Assembly: GCA_037447605.1 (NCBI GenBank)
Contig: CM074812.1
Span: forward strand, 852,736 to 916,735
Reading direction: 5' to 3'
DNA from: Zygnema circumcarinatum
Lineage: Eukaryota > Streptophyta > Zygnematophyceae > Zygnematales > Zygnemataceae
Length of the DNA stretch: 64,000 nucleotides
Part shown: in pieces, positions 45,797-56,700 of the stretch
Layout: each line of letters begins with the position of its first letter
Position numbering within the stretch: position 1 is the first letter of the stretch
Position numbers and translations under genes: made by a program
The notes under the pieces: generated by a model
What the model was told of the DNA's origin: nothing
Seen by the model: the letters and a program-made list of their open reading frames with translations, nothing else
Database searches by the model: none

Positions 45797-48203
45797 ATGG
45801 CGGACGGGGGAGGCGGCTCCTCCGCTGCGGACTCGTACATAGGAAGTTTGATTAGTCTGACATCTAAGAGTGAAATTCGCTATGAAGGAACGCTGTATAC
45901 TGTGGACACGGAGCAGGCCAACATAGCTCTTGCAAACGGTAGGAAATTTCTACAAGTAGCTGGCAGAGTCGCGCAGGCTGGTGGATTTGTATCATTCGCA
46001 TGCATGCTTAATAGTCATTGTTGTAGTTGAGGTGAAAAGTTGTAGATAAATGAGTATTTGGATGCTCGTCAGGTGGTGGAGGTGTGAAATTAGGGTTAGT
46101 GCTTGGAGGGAGCACGCTTTGCTGCAGTGTTCTGGAGGCGTTGCGCAATTGGCAGAGATTAGGTCTTAGAAATTGTGGAAAAACTTTCTGACTCCTTCTC
46201 AGCGTTTTTGGCATAGCGTTTGGTTTCGTAATGTCGGTTTGTCAGCATTTTATGTCACTCATGCTGTCTTCTTGTATCAGTTCTTGTCTTTGACGCTTAC
46301 TCTCCGAGAACATGTATGTATGTACAGTGCGCTCGTTCGGCACAGAGGGAAGGAAGAAAGACGGACCGCAGATTCCGCCTAGTGAAAAAGTATACGATTA
46401 CATCATCTTTCGTGGCTCTGACATAAAGGTGATCATTTCCCGCAGTCGCTTAATTTTCTGGAAAATAACTTATAGTGATGGGAGGTATTCCCTCGAACTT
46501 CACTACTTGCGGCAAGACTTTTCGAAGGGATGAGGGTGGGCTCAGAACTGGACGTTTTTCTGTGAATGAGTTTCGAAGTCAGCCATTGATGTTTTGAGCT
46601 TGTAGCCGGAGTCGTTGCATCCGGAGGTTCTCATTTTCCTAGTCGGTTTGGAACTGACTAATCGAGGAATGCATGCAATATTGTTTTCCACTCCCTTCCA
46701 GTTCCTCCAGTTTGAATCCCTTCCTCAGGGAAAATGTCGTTGTTTCTCCAAGGGCAGATGTAGGTGCCTAGATGAAAGAGGGAGATGGACATTCTTACAG
46801 ATGTAGAAGTGTCAATCGCTTCCTGAGTTTGGGAATTACCTTCTCTGAATTCCGATAGTCCAATATCTAGTAGTGTGTGCGTTGTCGTTTGGAAATGATT
46901 TATCCTTTTTTAGCATTTTGTTGTTATTAGGTAGGGGCTATTGCGTGATTTGTTTTTCAAATTGGTCTCTTTCTCAGTTGTGTACTTCAAGAAACAATTC
47001 TTAACATTTGGCTTGGACATGAACAGGATTTGCAAGTGAAATCCTCTCCGCCGCCCCCAACTCAGCAGCATATAGCAAGTGATCCTGCTATCGTGAGCCA
47101 GGTATGCTTTCTCTGGGAAAGTCATTCGTTTGTACATTTTTGGCCCATGGTTGCAATCATCAGTGTCAAGGTATTGATCTGGTGGCAACTGCTTTGTGAG
47201 GTTCAGCTCAGCTGCAATTGTGCACTGACTGTGAAGGCTTACATTCGTGCTATGTCTGATTTATTCATTTGCAAATGTGTGCTGCTAGTCTCAACTCGAC
47301 ATTCCCATTTTGAAGACAGAATTGTTTCGCTTTTCCACTTCACTGGCAGTGTACTGTCATATGCCTGACAGCTCCTGTTGTGCACTGTCTGATGCATGAA
47401 AATGCTCAGTTTGCCAGTAGATTGTGATTGAGCTACTGTGAATCTTTAGAAATTTATCGCAAAGATTTGAACGTTGGTTTGCGAGACTCAAGGGTTGACT
47501 GAAGATGATGATGACTCGGTTACTCTTCTCTTGAAAGAAGTGACGCTTTTCGTTGAAGTTTTGTATGATTCTAGTTTGTGACATTAGGATATGATAATGT
47601 CATCTCAAATCCCAATGTTTTCTGAAGCCAGCAGATTAGATCTGCAGCTTTTAACGACCATTTACTCAGGAGAGTTGATTCAGTTTTAAATTTCCCTGCA
47701 TTTACTGGCAAAAACATCCTGACCTTATGTTTGAGATCATAAATTTTTCTTATTGTTGATGTGATACCTATGCAGACACATTTTCTGCAGCCTCCACCTG
47801 CACCCCCTGTTGCTGGTCCAGCACAATATGGGGCACCGGCGGCAGCTTCTGCTCCGCAGCCATCTGAAGGTAGTGCTGCAGCTCCTCAGCAGTACAGTAC
47901 AATTCCTCCATCCGCTTTCCGCCCGGGCATGCCGGCTGCCCAAATGTATCAAACCGCGCCTCCAATATCCGGCATGTGGGCACCACCTCCTGTTGGCGCC
48001 CCTCCAGGCAGTTTGGGTGCACCTCCACCTGTGTATTGGCAAAGTTATTATAGGGGCCCTGCTGGTCAACTTCAACCTGGTCCCCCTGGACCACCACTAC
48101 AAGGACAGCCGCCTCACATGCAGCAGCCATCTATGATGCCCCCACAACAGCAGCCGCAGCAACAGTATGCAACTGCTCCGCATCAGCCTCCACCTGGACT
48201 TGG

Positions 48204-48261
<58 letters not shown>

Positions 48262-51106
48262 GTTCAGTCTCAACTTCAGCCACTTCCAGCATCGCAGCAA
48301 TTGCAGCTGCACCCTCAGCCTCACCCTCAGCTTCAGTCTCAGCTGCAGTCGCAGCCCCCGCCTCAGTCACAGCCTCAGCCTCAACCTCAGGCTCAGCCAT
48401 CGGCTCAACTGGCCCAAGCACAGCAATCTGTACAGCTGCAGCAGCCTCTTGCTCCTCTATCTGCCGGAGCTCCTTCACTTCCTCTACCCTCGCAGCCGAC
48501 CGGGTCGTCATTGCACGCTTCTGCTGCATCAGGTGTGACTCAGTTCGGTTCAGGCTGAACCAACGTTCAGCATAGAAATGCCTTTTATACCTTTTTTTGC
48601 AAATGAATCAGCTTCTTCTGAAAGTGGACATGTATTGTCCACACGAGGTCCGGTCGATGCCACTGCTTTCGCTTCTATTGCTGTTACTTTGCCCGTCTTT
48701 GATTCGCCAGTCCCGTCACTGGCATAAGACTCAGTTGTCCCTCAATCAACTGGCTATGGTGGGCCTTCTTCAGATTTAAACCAGCTTCTGACTCATCTTA
48801 TTGGTCCTGCTGTGGCCATTGCATTCTATTCTATTCATCTCCCCACAGGCTCGACGGCGATTGGCGACGCCTCTTCAAATAAGGTTACGGAGACTCCCAT
48901 TTTGGGATCCAACCAGCCGCAATCGCAGTTATCGGCAGATGCGGCAGATGCGGCGACAGGTTGGGACACCGCACCAGGTTTTGCACCTGTTGCTCCGTCG
49001 ATCTTGTCTCAAACACAACGGCAGCAGCAGCAGTCGCAAAGATCGGGCTGGGACGCACCAGCTGCAGAGCCAGTTCTGTCAGTGCCTTCACTGACAGCAT
49101 CCACAACCTCAACACAGCCTCTACTTCCCCTCCCCACAAGTGGACTGCAGAGTTCCCCGCAGGTCTGTACTCCTACTACATAGGCATGTAGTGTTAATAG
49201 CCCTTTTCAAAGCATGCGAGCCTGCCTATTTGGGCTAATTTGCAATAGTAGGGGAACCTATGATTTGGCCACGACTCCTTCGCACAAGTAATCGGATTAT
49301 TACATTTTGTTGAAATTCTCATTTCTTTGTCGTTTGGCCAACAGAGACGGAATCTTGGAGGATATGTGGCTGGACGAGGGCTTGCCTGGCAGGTGGGCTA
49401 AGCAGCTGTTACTTTATACTGCGCATGGTCGAATCTTCTTTGCTGATAGGATGTTTAGGAGGCACTGGTGGAAGTTTTCATTTGTAGATCTGAACTTAAG
49501 CTTTCTGCAGTTGGAGTTCTGGTGTGTTTAGTGTACTTGAGGGATGGTATGCAAGCGGGTGGGTAAAGTTTTCCTCAGGCCTGTGTTTCAATGGCTTTCA
49601 TCTTGGAGGATGCCTTTGAACATCGCTTGAAATCCGTCCGGGCTGTTTTCCTGCAGGGAAATGGTGGACCTGTTGCACCAATGGGTTATGGCAGGAGAGG
49701 AGGGCGTGGAAGGGGGCCGTTCAATCCAGGGAGGGGTCCGCAGGTATATTATCATCGATCATATGGTCATAGGCATGTGCTTCGTATGTGTATGTTCAAG
49801 TTTTGTTTTATCTTTGTCGTAGTGAGTGCTGGTTTTGCAGCCTGCTGAAAAGCTGGAGATAAACATACTGCCATGTGCAGTTGAGTTGTTGGGTTTATAG
49901 TAGATGTTTTTTTTTTTTTTTTTTTTTTTGGTTTTTGGCTATTTTCCGGATCATTTGAATGGTTTGGACGGAGTGTCCACAGCATCCCTTTCTGTGAAGC
50001 AGCTCATTCATTCTCGTTTGTGTATGCGGCCGGGGGGATACATGCAGACGTTCTCAGAGGATTTTGATTTTGAAGCAATGAATGAAAAATTCAAGAAGGA
50101 CGAGGTCTGGGGAGAACTCGGAGGCGGGTCAAAGGCTCCGGAGGCGGAGTTAAAGTTCGAAAATGGCACAATGAATGCAGATGATGTCGAGGTCGACCAT
50201 GCTGATGGGGAGGGCATAGTGACAGCAGGCGAGGAAGCAGACAATTCCGGATCAGAGAAGTCGAAGGTGGGATTGACACATCTTAACCTTTTCGTTAGAT
50301 GTTTCTGTATCCTTCAAAAAATTTGGTGCAAAGGTGGACTGGCTTCGGGCATGATTATCAGGATTGTTATTCATACATTCGCTGTGTTTCATATGTTACA
50401 AAATTTGTGGTGTTTCGAATAGACACTTGTCCATAAAAAATTGATGAGGTGCTCTAGATTTTGAACAGCAAACACAGGTAAGGGAGGTCGTTGCTCATTT
50501 TCAACTTGTGTTTATGTCGAACAGACCATGCTGTACACCAAAGATGACTTCTTTGACGGTATTTCATGCGACGCACTTGATCGAGCCGGGAGGTCCGACC
50601 GTGCCAGCTTTTCAGAGCAGCGGAGGGTGGACGTCGAGGTACTTCTTCCCCTCATATTTTGCATTTTGTCAGAATCGCATGCTGGAAAACTATTGGCACC
50701 GACAGTGTACCTGTAGCAGCATACTAATTCTTTACTGATGAGGTATGTTCAGACCTTCGGCAATGTGATCATGCGCTCCAACCGAGGCGGTCGCGGAGGC
50801 CGGGGAGGCCGACGAGGAGGCTATGGTTCTGGAGGGGGAGGAGGATTTTATGGGGGTAACAACCGAGTGAATTCATACTATGGTGGAGGAGGTGGCGGCT
50901 ATGGAGGAGGTGGCGGCTATGGAGGTGGTGGCGGCTATGGAGGTGGTGGCGGTTATGGAAGGGGGGGTTACGGTGGAAGGTACGGTTCATCTGATGGGTC
51001 TGTCCGGAATGTTCCAAATACGTCTATGGATGATGCATTCGCTCAAGCCAGAGGGGGATACAACCGTGGGGCACAAAACAAACCACATGCAGCAGCCCTG
51101 AACTGA
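45797..51106 (+). CDS. DCP5: DCP5/LSM14-family mRNA decapping activator, 10 exons
   Basis: DCP5 (Scd6/RAP55/LSM14) promotes decapping and translational repression in P-bodies. Exons: 45797-45938, 46328-46428, 47027-47101, 47776-48532, 48849-49162, 49345-49392, 49657-49743, 50048-50266, 50525-50638, 50753-51106; frame closes at 736 residues, longer than Arabidopsis DCP5 (about 610). Domains in order: LSm14 domain ([53 protein letters not shown]; about residues 13-85), Pro/Gln-rich linker with a polyQ tract, RGG-like [21 protein letters not shown] ([19 protein letters not shown], about 509), FFD box ([18 protein letters not shown], about 583), TFG box starting TFGNVIMR (about 620), and a Gly/Tyr/Arg-rich tail with GGYGGG repeats. 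All hallmark motifs are intact. A possible extra exon between exons 4 and 5 is reported among the findings. Confidence 0.94.
48206..48262 (+). repeat. CAG repeat encoding about 20 glutamines in the DCP5-like protein
   Basis: Nearly uninterrupted CAG codons with a few CAA, in frame in exon 4, followed by a Gln/Pro-rich region. It is a translated low-complexity tract of the kind found in P-body and condensate-forming proteins. Confidence 0.95.
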
Positions 51107-52335
51107 GGTGGCTGCACCATAGCATGGAAAGCCTAATCAAGTAGGCAGTGTAGCTGGCGACGGCACAGCTGAGGCATGGAAAGGCTAGGTCTATGTAGTG
51201 AGGGCATGTGGGCGGCCATGTGCCCTACACTCTGTCACAGCGCGATAGTGCGGCAGGTCATTGTGGCGAATGGGAGGACTTGGCGGAAGTGAACGCTAGC
51301 TTATGTGAAGAAGCGTAGGGATGGAGGACCAATGTCCATGTATAAAAGCTACAAAACCTGGACAGGGTAAGGTATGAGGATTCTGTGTGGACGAAGGAAT
51401 GTCTCTGATTGGTCGGTTTTGTCCTCATAAAACAGTGCCTCCCTGGGGCTGTTGGAGAGGAAACTGCGCTTGGCTTTGTGAGAGGGAGAGGGCACGCACT
51501 GAATGCAGATCAGATGAGAAGCACTGTGCATCGGCCTTTGGGAAACGGGAGGCTCCAGATGTCGGGGCATAGAAAATGGTGTGCAGGCAGCAGCTGAGGA
51601 ACTGATTCGCATCACTCTCCAGGCTTACTTTGGTTTAATGCCGTCGGTGTGTGTACCATCTGCATCTTTGCATTTTTATCGTCTGTTGTAACTGAAACCC
51701 CGTTTACAAGTCTATTAGTGAGAATTTGTAAAGATATATGTTTGAAGCGAATATAACTTGATCCCTTATTGTACATTAACCGTCCATTGTCTCAAAGACC
51801 GTCAGCGATGTTTCAGGCAGAAAAGACTAAACGCTGCTTTTGAGAAGAAACAGACGTGTAAAATTGAACCGAACCTTTTTACGAATTGGTGATAAATTTG
51901 AGATTCACTGAGCTGAAACTTTCACAAGGAATTCTGAATATGGACTAAGAGGAGATACTTCCAAGCTACAGAGTGGAGATAAGAGACGAAAGGGAGAGAT
52001 GGAAGAGGAGAGAAGAGAGAACGCAAGGAGGGAGTATAGGGAATAGAGAATATGCATTGCAGCAAACAGGACCATGCAAACAAGAACAAGCACACCTACA
52101 TTCTAAAGAATTATTAAGCTAGACCCAAAACTGAGATGAATTCTAAGGCCGATATAAAACTGTCGTTTTGCTCGTGCTCAGAGTAGTCGCCTTCCTCCGC
52201 GAACGCCGCAGCCACGACCTTGTACTGAGCGCGAGCGCGCCTCTCCATTTTCCTCAAGGAGAAGGTCGACTGCTCTTTGAAACTTTGTCAGGTCCTTCTC
52301 CTTTCTTCCTCTCATATTTTTTATTAAACCACAGA
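51107..52335. other. 3' UTR and intergenic region after the DCP5-like gene
   Basis: The first several hundred bases after 51106 probably form the 3' UTR. No further gene is seen. A GA-rich segment occurs at about 51950-52030. Confidence 0.35.
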
Positions 52336-52500
52336 CAGTGGAGGACCTACACTATAAGTTGGGGAGGCTCAGCTCCCCCTCCAGTTTAAAAAAAAAAATC
52401 AAGCTTTTTTACATAATCTTATGTAGTTATTTTACACCGTATAGTTTTTGCAGAGAGGGGGCCTAGTCCCCGCTCAGCAAAATTTTTGGATCTGCCACTG
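52336..52500. mobile_element. hAT-type MITE (CAGTGG...CCACTG termini)
   Basis: The left end reads CAGTGGAGGACC, then TTGGGGAGGCTCAGC. The right end, read as complement, is CAGTGGCAGATCC, then TTTTGCTGAGCGGGGAC. CAGTGGCGGA-like ends are typical of plant hAT MITEs. The flanking octamers (ACCACAGA and CCCGGAAC) do not match, so no target duplication is confirmed and the copy is probably old. It encodes no protein. Confidence 0.6.
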
Positions 52501-52821
52501 CCCGGAACACCCCCGCCCGCTCCCGAACCCCTAACCGCACCCCTAAACCCTATACCCCAACCCCTGATTGGCTCGTGGCGAGCCTCGTGGGGTACCTTGA
52601 ATGGAGCCCCGCCCTCGAGGCGAACCCAACGGAGGGTGGGGCCGAGCCGGCCCGCAGTCCCTTGGGAAAGACGTACGGATGGATGTACGGTCAATATATT
52701 TGGAATCTTCGAAGATTTGAAGATCGTAACAATCTGTTCTCATGCGTAAACGTACTCCGCTATTGGTTGTATACCTGAGAAAGCATCTAGGCGTCGTCAA
52801 CTGTATGGCTCGATTTGGCTC

Positions 52822-53170
52822 GGGTCGAACTGGCTCGGCTCGAGCAAGATCTGGCTCGCCCTTCGGGCGTACTTACTGGCTCGGCTCGAGCAAGATCTGG
52901 CTCGCCCTTCGGGCGTACTTACTGGCTCGGCTCGAGCAAGATCTGGCTCGCCCTGCGGGCATACTTACTGGCTCGGCTCGAGCAAGATCTGGCTCGCCCT
53001 GCGGGCATGCTTACTGGCTCGGCTCGATCAAGATCTGGCTGGCCCTGCGGTCGTACTTACTGGCTCGGCCTCGGCTCGAGCAAGATCTGGCTCGGCCGGC
53101 GGCCGTACTTACTGGCGCGGCTCGAGCAAGATCTGGCTCGCCCTGCGGCCGTACTTACTGGCTCGGTTCG
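52822..53170. repeat. 46-bp tandem repeat (minisatellite)
   Basis: The word CGAGCAAGATCTGGCTCG recurs at 52841, 52887, 52933, 52979, 53025 (one variant), 53077 and 53123. The spacing is 46 bp except for one 52-bp interval. Between copies lies CCCTGCGGGCGTACTTACTG. About 7.5 copies, GC-rich, roughly 560 bp upstream of the MAPKKK start codon. The repeat keeps two forward frames open but shows no protein family. Confidence 0.92.
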
Positions 53171-53726
53171 GTCCGAGGCCCAGGCATGGCCGCTCGTGCG
53201 AAAATAGAAATTCTCGACTTTAATTTCCGATTTTATTTTCGGTATTTTGGCAGCCCCTCGGGGCTCGACCAACCGACGGCTCGGTCAAAATGTGTACCAA
53301 ACCGTACGGCATCGTACGCCACTGACGGTGTTGTTGTACGGACGCACGGCCAGTCTCTGCATGGGTCATGCAGGGATGTATGCACGCGCTGTGGCTCCCT
53401 CCGGTCGCGAGCGGCCAATCACGAAGTGCCATGTCATCAAATGAGTCGACGTGGTACGTGCTGATTGGCGGTCACCTGTTTCTTTCTCACCTTCAAATGG
53501 AGCCCAGTGCCCGCCCCAGGCACTGTCGGACTGTTTGGAGGGAAGGCGGATAGCCATGGTAGACAGCCATGGCGCCCTGCGGGGCAGATCCATGGCTGCC
53601 GCTGCAAGCGCGTCCGACCTCTAGCAGCGGCAGCGGCCATGGCGGCTGCGTCCTGTGTGTCTGCGAGAGGGACCTTTGAGCTGTGATCCCGTTCGTCCAG
53701 CGCCCGCGTGGCAGGGCTGGACTGGC
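53171..53726 (+). promoter_or_regulatory. Upstream region of the MAPKKK gene
   Basis: Between the minisatellite and the predicted start codon. Contains GCCAATCACGAAGTGCC (CCAAT box, about 53414), GTCGACGTGGTACGTG and GATTGGCGG (about 53446-53470), and a GC-rich block with CCATGGC words. Probably promoter and 5' UTR; no transcription start can be fixed. Confidence 0.4.
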
Positions 53727-56700
53727 ATGGGTAGCTTCCTCTGCACAGGAAAAAGGGAGTTATACGCTGATCATTCGTCGGACTTGGTGAGAAATAGCTG
53801 TGAAATTGGTGTTTAGATTGCGTAGAGGCGGGTAAAAGTGGAACTCGCATTGGTGTTTGAGTTGCAGTGCGTGGGAGCTAACATTTGGCAGCTCCCACGG
53901 GAGGAAGGAGGACAGCTGAGGAGGCCGCTTCAAAGATTCTGATGATAGAATCTTTAATTATTCAAAAGTTCTGAAAGCGATGTGTAGATGGTCCAGATTT
54001 TGCCCTATCTGACTGATTCAAACTCCTTGTTTGGAACTTCGGACTTGTTTGGTACATCCTTTGCATCGTCATTCTGCTTCGCGCAATGCGGTCTGCTGTG
54101 GTATAAGCTAGTATTTTGGATATTTTTTCGCACAGTCACACTTCTGGGACATGTCTACTGCTGTCCACGCTCAGCTGGAATTAAAGTTCTCTGGGCAAAG
54201 CCTTTCGTTATGGAGTGAAAATTCAGTTTTGTCTGTGAACTGAAGCATGGTATTACTTTTTCTCTCCGTTCTTCGTTTAATGTTTCGGCTCAGGAGGGAC
54301 GACTCGTCGATAATAAGTCCTTTGGCGACAGCGCTTTCCAAACTTCATATTCGTTTAGTAGGGAGAGCATACCGGTGGCGAAGGGGCGGTACCACCATTC
54401 TCCGTCATCTTTTGGCGAGCAGTCTTCAGCAAGCGTAGTATCTCAGGTGAATGGTTTTCCTATCAAGTGAATCTTGGAAACTTGTCACAGTGTTTAAGAT
54501 GAGGTGAAGCGGCATACCTACGCAAGGCTTGCCCGCATACCTCCAAAGCATGCCATTGCCTGCAGAAATGGGTACAGAAAGGTGTGCCTGCTTGCATCAT
54601 GCTGCCCTCCCGCTTGCACCTCTCGTCAAGCGTGACGGACGATGGTCGGCATTCTTACTTGCGAGATGGAGGCTCGAGTCTGGCAGATTATCAACGCTAG
54701 CTGTGCACGGTCATGACATCGCACTATAGTATTGTGTGATGTGTTGCTAGGCATTTCGGCACAGCTGTCAGTCGTAAGGAAGTGGCTGGGGGCACAGAGA
54801 TGTGACGCTCTTTTGTGTGCACTGGCAGAGCTTTGGCGAGGAGCACTATTCAAATAGCAGCCTCTTGGAGACTGGAGATACAGCCGGTGAAGGCAGCGAT
54901 TTTGACGACGCAACCACATCAAACATGAGTCCAGCTAGGCCTCGACCGATAAAGTGGAAAAAAGGAGACCTTTTAGGAACAGGTGCATTTGGACGGGTGT
55001 ACATTGGCCAGAATGTCGAAAATGGCGAGCTAATTGCTGTAAAGGAGGTAATGTACGCAGATCTAATCCTGGTCATGTTGACAGTGTCACAGTAAGTTCG
55101 CATGCTCGTGGTCGGGTGAGAGTCTTCGCGGCAGTATTGATCTATTTGCAGCCATTGGTCGAAAGTGAGAGATTCTTCACCATCTTTTGACGATCCGGGG
55201 CAAGTTAAAGTGAATTAAGCTTGTCCTCGAGCCTGCCGACGGTGGCGAACGCAGAGCTTCAACGTTATGAGAGAAGGAATCAATACTGACGAAATAGAAG
55301 ATGTCAAATGACTGAAAGGCAAAGATTTTAAATTTGCAAGAAACTTTAGTGGGACAATAGTGGAGATTTAAAATATGTATCAATAGGCCACGGACAGAAA
55401 TAGACATTATGCTAGACTACATGTCCACTGAGGAAAATTGTTAAGCATAATGTGGTCTGCATAATCCTCATTATTCTTTCGGACGGATGATTTCCCTCAG
55501 TTTTAGGGAGGACTTGAGCCACTTATGCGCACTATTGCTGAAACTGAGACACATCACAAATGTCTCTGAAGAAATGCATACTGCAATTATCAATTACACC
55601 AGTTTTTTCAACATCTCAGCCCCACAACCAATGTTGGCTGCTTGAACAAACATGATAGGACCATACTTGGTCGGGCTGCAAGCTGCATATGATCGATAGT
55701 TGCGCACAATAGTCGTGAAGAAGTGAGGGACCTAACCATATAAAGCGAAATCAAGAATGAAAATGAATGCACGTTGAGTCCGACAGAAGCGATAGGATGA
55801 TGATCATGTAAATGAAAATAGCATGATATTGAGTTGCTGTTTTCACTTGTTCAATTACTGTAACTTGACTTTAGATTATTAAATAATGGTGGCCAAAGAC
55901 TTATTTTGAGCTCGTCTGTCTCGTCAGGTCTCCATCAACACCGGTACCGGGACTAAGAAGCAAGCGCAGGTAAGTAACTAGAAGAAATTGTCACATATGC
56001 ATTGTTTCATCTGTCTGCTGGCCAGTAATCTGAGAGAGGCACGTGTGCATGGAGCATACACGTTGTATTTTGTTCCTTCACATATGACCTTATGATTGCA
56101 AATAGGATCGTCAGCAGCTTAGATGACTATATATGATCTGGCAGAGATGTATGCGAAACCAAAGACTATAGTTCTATTATATTTTTCCAGTTGATGCGAA
56201 CCCATATCATTTTACTCTGCATAACAACGGTCAGTATGGGGAACTGAGATGCTACTGCTTCTGGCAGCAGCACTTTAGAATTTCGTCTTTTTACACTCAC
56301 GATAGCGTCGACCCACTTGCTTGAGAATATTTCTTCCGTTTTTGCTTTTTGGGGTTCTTGGCTGCGCTGACTCTCTTAAGGCCAGATTTGCAGGATCATG
56401 TTCGAGCTTTGGAAGAGGAGGTTGCAGTGCTCCGCAACCTATCACACCCTAACATAGTGGTGCGAACTCACAGAATGGAATGGCATGTTTTGGTCCTTTT
56501 TGAAAGCTATTGTCTACAATGATTGTGTCGTCGAGGTAGCTGTTTACTCCGGCCCTGCTTATCAAGTTAACACCGTCTAGTTTGCCCCCATGTGACAGAG
56601 GTATCTTGGAACTCAGAAAGGGGAGGATACTTTGAAGATTTTCTTGGAATATGCGCCTGGGGGCTCCATCGCGCACCGCCTCTCCAAGTTTGGCCCGTTC

